Shown: piece after piece, positions 1 to 7,400 of the stretch
How positions within the stretch are numbered: the first letter of the stretch is position 1
How the letters are laid out: the number at the start of each line of letters is the position of its first letter
From: Prevotella sp.
GTDB lineage: Bacteria; Bacteroidota; Bacteroidia; Bacteroidales; Bacteroidaceae
DNA: 8,857 nucleotides
Direction: 5' to 3'
Assembly (NCBI GenBank): GCA_017424205.1
Contig: JAFPAS010000172.1
Location: 1-8,857, forward strand
Program-made: the position numbers and the translations under genes
Notes under the pieces: generated by a model
The model's database searches: none
Seen by the model: the letters and a program-made list of their open reading frames with translations, nothing else
What the model was told of the DNA's origin: nothing

Positions 1-27
1 CAGATTCCGCAGATTATGCAGATACTG
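1..27. repeat. Three 9-base tandem copies of a CAGATT-type unit
   Basis: The units are CAGATTCCG, CAGATTATG and CAGATACTG, directly adjacent. The array may start before the window. Two related units (CAGATTGGG, CAGATGTTT) occur at 417-434. Both sites are followed, at 35-45 and 442-452, by related CAGAA-plus-CTC sequences, so the two sites look like diverged copies of one element. Confidence 0.75.
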
Positions 28-45
28 TTTTCATACAGAATCTCT

Positions 46-155
46 ATTAAAGACAACTAGGACAACAAGGGACAAATTTCTAAAGTAAGATTGTCTGAGA
101 TTGTCTGTATTGTCTCTTGCATATTAAAGACTACCTGGGCAACAAGGGACAATTT
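46..155. repeat. Direct repeat of about 31 bases, two copies
   Basis: Copy 1 is at 46-76 and copy 2 at 123-153. Both begin ATTAAAGAC and end CAACAAGGGACAA, with four mismatches in between by eye. The 46-base spacer holds three TTGTCT blocks that are the reverse complement of the GACAA blocks in copy 1. Confidence 0.8.
51..115. repeat. Imperfect inverted repeat with three phased GACAA/TTGTC blocks
   Basis: The left arm, 51-75, holds GACAA at 52, 61 and 71. The right arm, 91-115, holds TTGTC at 91, 101 and 110. The spacings 9 and 10 are mirrored by 10 and 9, so all three blocks can pair at once, separated by unpaired 4-5-base internal loops, with a 15-base apical loop at 76-90. It could form a hairpin RNA or cruciform, but it has no U tract or coding context that identifies it. 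Confidence 0.6.
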
Positions 156-182
156 GTTTTGAATGTTTTGAGTGTTTTGTTT
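156..182. repeat. Three 9-base tandem copies of a GTTTTG-type unit
   Basis: The units are GTTTTGAAT, GTTTTGAGT and GTTTTGTTT. The reverse complement of the array at 342-368 gives the same GTTTT core at the same 9-base period, so the two arrays can be viewed as the ends of a large imperfect inverted repeat enclosing 183-341. Confidence 0.75.
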
Positions 183-246
183 ATAACGAACACGGATTGC
201 TCGGATGGTCACGAATTATTTAAGACGAAAACATTGAAAACAGTTA

Positions 247-291
247 GTTAACGAGTAAACGAGTAGACAAGTTGACGAGTTGCTTGTTAAC
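247..291. repeat. Four 8-base tandem copies of an ACGAGT-type unit flanked by GTTAAC
   Basis: Between the palindrome GTTAAC at 247-252 and a second at 286-291 lie ACGAGTAA (251-258), ACGAGTAG (259-266), ACAAGTTG (267-274) and ACGAGTTG (275-282). The first unit overlaps the left palindrome by two bases. The units are too short, and lack the separate spacers, to be a CRISPR array. Confidence 0.75.
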
Positions 292-341
292 GTTGAATTA
301 TCGTGAATTATACGTAAATTTTAGACCGTGGATTTCTATAA

Positions 342-368
342 CCAAAACCTGCAAAACTTTTAAAACCT
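342..368. repeat. Three 9-base tandem copies of an AAAAC-type unit
   Basis: The units are CCAAAACCT, GCAAAACTT and TTAAAACCT, adjacent and in phase. This array is the reverse-complement counterpart of the GTTTT-type array at 156-182. Confidence 0.7.
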
Positions 369-492
369 TTTAGTTATAAATGTTTTATTTATAACGACCA
401 GAGATATTTTAGCACGCAGATTGGGCAGATGTTTCTTTGCACACAGAACTCTCCGGTTAGTTTTATACGTGTTGTCTATGCAAATATAAATT

Positions 493-537
493 AGGCGAGG
501 AATCATGCTAATACTTGGATAGCATAATTCCTCGCCT
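493..537 (-). terminator. Strong hairpin terminating the SusCD operon
   Basis: Arms 493-510 (AGGCGAGGAATCATGCTA) and 520-537 (TAGCATAATTCCTCGCCT) pair at 17 of 18 positions (one C/A mismatch) around a 9-base loop, with a G+C-rich base. It lies 51 bases after the stop of the last operon gene. On the minus strand the stem is followed by AATTTATATTTG, a U-rich but interrupted tail. On the plus strand it is followed by TTATTATTTTAC, so it could also work in the other direction or protect the mRNA 3' end. Confidence 0.85.
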
Positions 538-588
538 TATTATTTTACTCCGAATGAAAGCTCGTATTATATGAGCTATATGCGCCTA

Positions 589-2097
589 TTATTTCTTCTT
601 GTATATCATCTTCACTGGACGATAGCAGATATTCTCATATTTCTTGAGCACGGTGCCCTTGTCTGTATCAAACGCCCACACGCTGCCGTTCTTGCCTGTA
701 GCGTTTGGCTCATAGAATGATACGTATGTCACCTTATGGTCAGCACTCATTTCAAATCCGGTAATAACCGCAGAATCAGAGCCAACAGAAAGCAGGACAT
801 CGCTATTTGTAATAAGCTGCGATGTCGTGAAGTTCCAGCGCATCACCTTGTTGCCGTTAGCAAAGAACATAGAGTAATATGTCATATTTGCTATAGTCGG
901 TGTGGTATGAGACACTGGACATGCACCGACACCTGCAATCTTCACACCACCATTGTCAGAAAGGTAGCTCTCAGATGTGTCGTAGTTATATCCCCAGAAA
1001 GATGTGCTCAATGTAACCTTCTGTATGAGCTGTCCAACGGTAACGACAATAAGCGCCTGGGCATCGGTTGTGCGGCTCTGCTCTGGCGTCATACGGATGT
1101 ATGTCATCTTTGCCAGTTCTTTACCGTTAAAGTAATTCACATTGCCTGTGCATGCCTCGCGTGTGGCATGGTATGTCTTGCTGCAGTAATATGGTCCGTA
1201 TCCGTTATATAGCATGGCAAGTCCGTTAACTTCATTGTCCCACATAAGAAGTTCATAATTAAATCCGCTTCCATTGTCATGAACAATAATATTCTGCGCA
1301 TAATTGTACTTCATCTTTGTAGGATTGACTACGGCACCTTCTGTAGTAGAGAACTCATACACATTGCCATTCTCACAGAGGATAGGATATGCCACACCCG
1401 CTGCATCCATTGACGGGATGCCAAGCATAGTAGGCTTGAAGTCGGCATACTCTGCTACTGTCAGGATGTTCTCAGCCACCATTGTTTTCTCGTTGAGATA
1501 ATAGATGGCTGGCACGTCGGCTGAAGTTCCGTCGCCCTGGCACGCTATAATCAGTCGGCCACCGCTCTGCACGATATCAACAGGATTTGACGCGAAATTG
1601 ATGTCGTCATTATTGACTGTGAGACAGTCGTAATCATAGAAGCTTGACTCACCGCCTTCTTCTGCCTCCTGCATAAATGCAAGCATCGGCTTGCCGTCGG
1701 CATCAGCAGAAATTATAGTCAGTCCTTCTTCGTAAGGCGAATTTACGTTAAGCTTGAAAGGGAAGAAAGCTTTGCCGTCAGCATTTTCAACAATCAGACG
1801 ACACTGCCACGAACCGAGGGTCTCGCCTGTGTATGTCAGCACAGGCTCCTGGCTGTATACCTTCTGGTCAATCTCCCAAGTGTAGGTCAACGGAAGTTCT
1901 GTATTGGCTTGTATGCACTGAGGTGTTATGGTGAGTGTCTCGTTCTTGTTGATATTATACACACTCTTCACGCTGCCCTCTACAATAGTTATTTCAGAGA
2001 GTTCTCTGTCGCCTATTGTTGTTTCGTCGCTAAAACATGATGTCAAAGCAAAGGACATCATGGCAGCAAAAACCATATATATGTATTTGTATTTCAT
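589..2097 (-). CDS. PKD-like family surface lipoprotein, last gene of the SusCD operon
   Basis: This 502-residue lipoprotein has a short signal peptide ending in the lipobox LTSC, with Cys21 lipidated and followed by FSDET. Residues about 45-120 resemble a PKD-like immunoglobulin fold: NETLTITPQ, then LTYTWEIDQKVYSQEPVLTY, then GSWQCRLIVENADGKAFFPF. The remainder, about 125-500, is a run of short beta segments with recurring features such as RLIIACQGDGTS, PAIYYLNEKT, GNVYEFST, NKVMRWNFTTSQL and GSVWAFDTDKGTV. The alternation of 'value shown as' strands with short loops suggests a beta-propeller-like repeat structure, but I cannot count the blades. Proteins of this type commonly close SusC-SusD-DUF4843 operons and probably sit on the cell surface as an extra ligand-binding subunit. 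The ATG lies 56 bases past the previous stop codon, and a strong hairpin lies 51 bases after its own stop. No catalytic motif was seen. Confidence 0.85.
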   Translation of the reverse strand: MKYKYIYMVFAAMMSFALTSCFSDETTIGDRELSEITIVEGSVKSVYNINKNETLTITPQCIQANTELPLTYTWEIDQKVYSQEPVLTYTGETLGSWQCRLIVENADGKAFFPFKLNVNSPYEEGLTIISADADGKPMLAFMQEAEEGGESSFYDYDCLTVNNDDINFASNPVDIVQSGGRLIIACQGDGTSADVPAIYYLNEKTMVAENILTVAEYADFKPTMLGIPSMDAAGVAYPILCENGNVYEFSTTEGAVVNPTKMKYNYAQNIIVHDNGSGFNYELLMWDNEVNGLAMLYNGYGPYYCSKTYHATREACTGNVNYFNGKELAKMTYIRMTPEQSRTTDAQALIVVTVGQLIQKVTLSTSFWGYNYDTSESYLSDNGGVKIAGVGACPVSHTTPTIANMTYYSMFFANGNKVMRWNFTTSQLITNSDVLLSVGSDSAVITGFEMSADHKVTYVSFYEPNATGKNGSVWAFDTDKGTVLKKYENICYRPVKMIYKKK

Positions 2098-2153
2098 TTT
2101 CTATTAATATTTTTATATTGATAGGCTATGTTACATATTACCGATAACAGAGA

Positions 2154-2951
2154 TTATGGCTCTGGGAAATCAAATGGGAAGTCAGGATACATAGCGAGTA
2201 TCATATCCCTATTGTTCGGATCATTGAAGAAGGCATACATCGGCTGGTATATATACTTCTTGAATATGGTGCGATACAGATATGGGTCGCCATAAGGTAT
2301 ATGCTCCAGATTCTCTCCATACGCCTCAACCATTGCCTTATAAGTTTCTGGCAGCACGGTCTCTATCGCATGATAGTACTCTACCATCTTGATGAACTTA
2401 TATGGATGCCACTCGCCAAGTGTAGACTTATTCCACACCTTGTCGCCATGTGCGTTATACCATTCTGGCTGCTCGATTGAATTGTCAAATGTGAGTTGTC
2501 TCACCTGACTCTTCTCGTTCAGAGTTGGAGCGAAATGCTCGTTCTTCTCTAATCGCAGCACTATGGTATACTTGGTATATCCCTCAGCATATGTGCCAGC
2601 AAGTCCGTCACGAAGAATTTCTACCGGGATGTATCCGTTAATAGAATCAGGCATAACGACAGCTTCGCCTATTCTGTATTGCACTCCCTCTTGAGCAGTT
2701 GTCTTTGAAGCATCAATGCTGAAGTTTACCTTTCTTGAGTCCTTGCTGGTCGGTCCCATAATACGGAACGGAACCTTATATGTGTGCGAGCGTACTTCTA
2801 CTGGTGTAACACCGAACGAATACTCGAGTGTATCTTTTGTGAAATACACGCCTGAGTCGTTCGTATCAAAAGTCATATAGTCTGTCTCGCTGCATGATGC
2901 CATCGTCATTGCGAAAGGTATCAGCATAGCTATAATTTTCTTTATTTTCAT
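2154..2951 (-). CDS. DUF4843-type lipoprotein of a SusCD operon
   Basis: I place the start at the ATG at 2951, giving 265 residues. An in-frame GTG at 2969 would add six residues, but it precedes a clean lipoprotein signal that begins MKIKKIIAML. The lipobox is MASC, with Cys20 lipidated and followed by SETDY. Residues about 33-155 form a beta-rich region with the layout I associate with DUF4843 proteins: VYFTKDTLEYSF, VPFRIMG, a KVNFSID strand, TTAQEGVQYRI and YIPVEILRD. The C-terminal 100 residues look more helical, with an LGEWHPYKFIKMVE segment. These proteins are usually encoded just after SusD and are thought to be surface accessory subunits of the SusCD complex; no enzymatic activity is known to me. 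The gaps to both neighbours are 56 bases. Family assignment is by pattern recognition and fits the gene order; the molecular role is inference. Confidence 0.85.
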   Translation of the reverse strand: MKIKKIIAMLIPFAMTMASCSETDYMTFDTNDSGVYFTKDTLEYSFGVTPVEVRSHTYKVPFRIMGPTSKDSRKVNFSIDASKTTAQEGVQYRIGEAVVMPDSINGYIPVEILRDGLAGTYAEGYTKYTIVLRLEKNEHFAPTLNEKSQVRQLTFDNSIEQPEWYNAHGDKVWNKSTLGEWHPYKFIKMVEYYHAIETVLPETYKAMVEAYGENLEHIPYGDPYLYRTIFKKYIYQPMYAFFNDPNNRDMILAMYPDFPFDFPEP

Positions 2952-3007
2952 AATCTTATGAGGCAGCACCTCTTTTTATGTTTTGACCTTGCTGATCAAA
3001 GCTAAAC

Positions 3008-4423
3008 TTATTTTCTGTTATCTATCTCGATGTCTGGTATAGGAATGTTATATATACCGTCTGCAGGAGTATATGTCACCTTATTATCGTATGACACGAT
3101 ATTTAGGTTCTGTCTCTTCATGTTGAAGAATGTCTGTCCTTCGCCGAAGTATTCCTTATAGCGTTCTGTATTGATAAGGTCCTGAGTAAGCTTCATGTCT
3201 GATGCAAGCGGCTCCAAGCCACGGCTCTGCACCATAGTGTTGTAATAGTCTACAGCCTTGTCATAGTCATTGTCGAGCAATGCTTCTGCTGCTATATAAT
3301 ACATCTCTGGCAGACGAATCATATTGATACCGAGAATGAGTGATGACGGACGTGCCGATGCATTGTTTTCCTTCTCATAGATATCAGTAAACTTGCTAAG
3401 ACGATATACTGTCTGTCCGCCAAGGTCAATAGATGTGAAGTATGCTGTGGTGCGATAGTCAAGACCGCTGACATTCTGCTCATACATCTCCATAAAGTCC
3501 TCGCGAAGCGTCAGAGCGTAGTATGATGTTGTCTGCTCAAGCTTAGGATTGACGAGTGAGAAGAAATTAGCATAGTATACACCGAAAAGACACTCCTTCT
3601 GTGACAGCACGCCTGCAAGGTCATTTATTACCTCTGTCTTTGTCTTCAGTGTGGCCTTGCTTGTCTGTATTACTTTCTCTGCATACTCTAAAGCCTTCTG
3701 CTTGTCGCCCATTGTAAGATATACTCTGGCAAGCAGCGCTCTCACGGCATGAACATTAAAATGTATCTGACGGTCTGTCATGAAGATTGTCTGGTCTGTA
3801 TACTCATCTTCATTCGCCAGCATCTGCTCTGCTTCAAGAAGGTCGGCAAGCACATGCTCATAGTTCTTTGCAAGACTCTCAAACTCTGGTGTCTTCAAAG
3901 AGAATTCTGTAGCATAAGGTATACCAGCAGCATTAGGGTTTACTGTATACTGCTCTGCAAAGAGGCGCATAAGGTCAAAATGCATGAATGCGCGTAAAGC
4001 AAGCGCTTCTCCACGATAGATTGTTGCAGGGAATGTTGATGCATTCTCTACGATAGGAGAATTAAGCACACTGTTAACATTTGATATGTTCTTATACATA
4101 CCAATCCAAATAGCCTCAAATCTGTCCTTCACACTGGTATTGGTGTAATCGAACTTGCCGAGAGCTGTTATGGCGTCATTGCCATAGCAATAGAGTGTGT
4201 GAGACATAATCTCAAGCGAAGAGAAATACATCTCCTGGCCGTAGAGCGACCCTGTACGCAACTGTGAATAGGCTCCGTATAGTGCGTCTTCGATACCCTC
4301 ATTGGTAGAGAGCAGTTCATCACGCTTGACCTGTCCTTCTGGTGTAATATCGAGGAAGCTCTCACACGATGTTATCATCAGCAGCGCGCAGAAAGCTGAT
4401 ATTATTGTTCTTATCTTGTTCAT
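3008..4423 (-). CDS. SusD/RagB-family nutrient-binding surface lipoprotein
   Basis: This 471-residue protein is the lid and substrate-binding partner of the preceding SusC. The signal peptide ends in the lipobox ITSC, with Cys20 as the lipidated residue, followed by ESFLD as is usual in SusD proteins. Family landmarks are GEALALRAFMHFDLMRLFA (138-156, a tetratricopeptide-like helix pair), GIPYATE (167-173), HAVRALLARVYLTMGD (225-240), LPEMYYIAAEAL (371-382), ERYKEYFGEGQTFFNMKRQ (420-438) and the C-terminal YNIPIPDIEID (458-468). It is somewhat shorter than many SusD proteins (often 500-550 residues), and it stops just after the PIP motif without the common NPGY-like tail. The gap to SusC is A/T-rich with no terminator, and the DUF4843 gene follows 56 bases later, so all are probably co-transcribed. 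Ligand specificity cannot be inferred from the sequence. Confidence 0.96.
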   Translation of the reverse strand: MNKIRTIISAFCALLMITSCESFLDITPEGQVKRDELLSTNEGIEDALYGAYSQLRTGSLYGQEMYFSSLEIMSHTLYCYGNDAITALGKFDYTNTSVKDRFEAIWIGMYKNISNVNSVLNSPIVENASTFPATIYRGEALALRAFMHFDLMRLFAEQYTVNPNAAGIPYATEFSLKTPEFESLAKNYEHVLADLLEAEQMLANEDEYTDQTIFMTDRQIHFNVHAVRALLARVYLTMGDKQKALEYAEKVIQTSKATLKTKTEVINDLAGVLSQKECLFGVYYANFFSLVNPKLEQTTSYYALTLREDFMEMYEQNVSGLDYRTTAYFTSIDLGGQTVYRLSKFTDIYEKENNASARPSSLILGINMIRLPEMYYIAAEALLDNDYDKAVDYYNTMVQSRGLEPLASDMKLTQDLINTERYKEYFGEGQTFFNMKRQNLNIVSYDNKVTYTPADGIYNIPIPDIEIDNRK

Positions 4424-4474
4424 GTGTTTATTGCTTTAATAAAATCTCTAATTCTTCTATGTGTGCTTTCTATA

Positions 4475-7400
4475 TTACAGAGTAATATTTACGAAGAACT
4501 CAACGCCTTGGCTGTAAAGGTAGCTTGTACCGCGCTCTATCTTTACTGATGAGAGACGGATAAGGTCGGTGAAGTTCATGCCGCAACGCAGATTACGCAC
4601 ATACATCTTACGGCAGAGGTCGTCGCTGAATTCATAGCTGATGTTCAGTGTACCCAAAGTGAAAGTATTCTCCTTCTCTGCAAAACGGTCTGTCTGCTGC
4701 GGACGTGAACTGTCAGCGATATCCTTGTATAGCGCTACATCGCCTGGCTGGCGCCAACGATCATCAAACACACGCTGGTCAGCATTATACTTAGGGTCAG
4801 AACCTTCAACCTTGCTGACACGGGTAGTATTGTATATCCAAGCACCAAGACGCATATTGAGCAGAGCATACACACTGAAGCCCTTCCAATAAACATTCGT
4901 GCTGACTGAACCTGTGTACTGTGGCTCAGTATCACCTATCAGCACCTTGTCGTCTGGGTCGTATGTGAAAGTCTTCTCGCCATTACGCTTGATGTAAACT
5001 TCCTTACCTGTAGCTGGGTCGATACCTGCAGAGCGAACAAGTTTCAGCGCTGTTGTACTCTCGCCTTCTGCATACTGTGGAAGTGGTACGAGCGACATGC
5101 CAGAATTCTCCTGATTCTCCTTATTTATCTCTTCAAGCGCCTTGTTGATCTTAGTGATCTTATTGCGGTTGACATATCCCATTGTACCGAGCTTCCAGTA
5201 GAAGTCGCGTGTACGGATAAGATATCCATCAAGCTGGAACTCAAAGCCCTTGTTCTGCATCTCGCCAAGATTAGAGATTGCCGATGTCACACCAGTAGAA
5301 GGTGCCATTGACTTGTTGAGCAGAAGGTCTGTAGTATTTCTTACATAAGCATCGATGACAAGATTGAGTCGGCGGTCAAACATAGAGAAGTCAAAACCGA
5401 GGTTATAGTTCATCGTACGCTCCCATGCAAGGTCGACATCACCGATTGCGAGAGGTACGGCACCGATGCCATTCTTATATTCATAAGTATTCAGATACTT
5501 ATACATAGTCATAGCCTGATATGGGCTGAAGTTCACCTTACCTGTATAGCCCATGCTGAAACGAAGCTTCATCAGGTCGATATTCTTCTTGATATCCTTC
5601 ATGAAACTCTCATTGAGAATGTTCCATCCGGCACCAGCCGACCAGAAGTTGCCCCAACGGTTATTCTCACCAAACTGTGAAGAACCTGTTGTTCGCCATG
5701 TTCCGTCGAGGAAGTAACGGTTGCGGTAAGAGTAGTTGGCTGTGAGGAATGCACCTACAGTTGCTGTCTCGCCCTGTGAGCCGCCAGGCTGTGAGTCTGT
5801 CGGATATCCGGCAGCATTGCCTATAAACGACAGATGGTCGTTGAAGAAGCCAATAGCCTCTGTTGTCTCGCTCTTATCCTTGCTGTGTGTAGCCTCCCAT
5901 CCTAAAGATGCACTAATGAGCGAGTTGTCCTTAAACATCTTATTATATGTGCTGACAACATTCGCACTCCAGTTTGTTGTGCTCATTGTTGACTTCACGA
6001 GCTGACCTCTCTTAGTCAGGTCAGGCTGATTCTTATAATATTGTGACTTTGGCGATGTAAACGTATCAGCCCATCCCAGTGTGCTTGTAATGCTGAAATG
6101 ACCTGTGAGACGGAACTCCTTGTTTATATCCCATCTAAAGTCAGTATTGTTTACAAAAGAGTGTGTGCCGTCTTTTGCAAAGCTGCCTAACAACGCCTCA
6201 TACAGTGGGTTGTTCAAATCCCACGCAAGATTTGTATTTACCGTGCCGTCTTCGTTATAAATCCTGTCATAAGGATTCATCTGTGTATACTGTGAGAATG
6301 AGCCGTATGGTGTATCCTTTGTATCAATCTCAGAATACGTTGTTCGGTTTGATAGCTGTATAGTGTTTTTGATATGGTAGTCAAGCTTAAATCCAATAGA
6401 ATAACGCTTACGATAGTCGTCCTTCATAACACCCTGAGTGTTAGCATAACGGCCTGAAAGTTCGTAGCGCAGATTTGAAGCACCACCATAAACACGAAGC
6501 GAATGGTCATGAGAGAATGCTACACGTGCTGGCTGTGAAAGCCAGTCAGAATTTTGTCCAGCAGCCACTCTCTTATAACGTTCGTTATACAGTTCGTCTA
6601 ACTGATACTGCATTGGCAGTCCTGTTGATGGGTCGATAGATCCTTTTGCGTCATACAGTCCTGCCATTTTCTCATACTTCAGTTTGTCTGAAGCATTGAG
6701 CACGCTATAATCGCTTAGCATAGGGAACTGCAGGTCGCCTGTGAAGCTATATGACACACGCGGCGTAGAGTTTTTAATAGGCTTGCGGATGATGACAATC
6801 ACACCATTAGCCGCCTTTGAACCATATAGGGCTGTAGCAGAAGCATCTTTCAAAACGTTGATGCTCTCTACTTCATTCATATCCAAGTCATATAGTTCCT
6901 GCATTGAAATCTCACTGCCATCAAGGATAATAGTTGGCTGATTTACATCCTGACCGCCGTTGGTGAACGAGCTTGTACCGCGCAGCACCAATTCCTCCAC
7001 ATGGTTAGGGTTAGAACCCTGTGATGAGTTCTGCACCATTGCCATACCTGGTGTAAGAGCAGCAATAGCAGAAATGATATTGGTATTTGACACAGTTTTC
7101 AGTTCATCACCCTTAATCTGTGCCACTGAACCTGTAAACGTTTCCTTGTTCTTGTTTACGAAACCAGTAACAACGACCTCCTGCAAGGCATGGGTATCAT
7201 CCTGCATGAAGATTCTCAGCTTATCCAGATTCTTTGCAGAAGAACTGAGAGTCTCTGTGTTCATACCCATAAATGTCACCTTGATATCAAACTTGCTTGA
7301 CGGTGCGATAATCTTAAAGTTACCATCAAAGTCTGATGTCGTACCAGAGACGAATTTATCGTTCTGATAAATAGCAATACTTGCACCTGGCAATGGCTCG

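Larger units (their letters stand above)
174..400. repeat. 19-base direct repeat, two copies
   Basis: GTTTTGTTTATAACGAACA at 174-192 and GTTTTATTTATAACGACCA at 382-400 differ at two positions. They lie just after the GTTTT-type array and shortly after the AAAAC-type array respectively. Confidence 0.7.
1..492. other. Non-coding region built from short phased repeats
   Basis: I find no plausible coding sequence, tRNA or rRNA on either strand, and stop codons are frequent in all frames. Most of the stretch consists of short sequences repeated two to four times with a period of 8, 9 or 10 bases: CAGATT-type (1-27 and 417-434), GACAA-type (51-75), TTGTC-type (91-115), GTTTT-type (156-182), CGGAT-type (191-208), ACGAGT-type (251-282), GAATTA-type (295-314) and AAAAC-type (342-368). 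My recollection is that similar patterns occur between genes in other Bacteroidales, but I cannot check this. Its function is unknown. Confidence 0.75.

Noticed and set aside
247..291. Possible CRISPR array
   Set aside because: The repeats are only 8 bases, directly adjacent, with no unique spacers and no cas genes nearby.
559..577. Small inverted repeat AGCTC/GAGCT after the last operon gene
   Set aside because: Only five pairs with a 9-base loop; expected by chance and overshadowed by the strong hairpin at 493-537.
736..1212. Plus-strand open frame of 158 codons opposite the PKD-like lipoprotein gene
   Set aside because: It is antisense to a well-supported gene, has a Cys- and His-rich composition typical of a shadow frame, and shows no recognisable domain or leader.
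6960..7367. Plus-strand open frame of 135 codons opposite the SusC plug region
   Set aside because: It is antisense to the most conserved part of the SusC gene, and its openness is explained by the codon usage of that gene.
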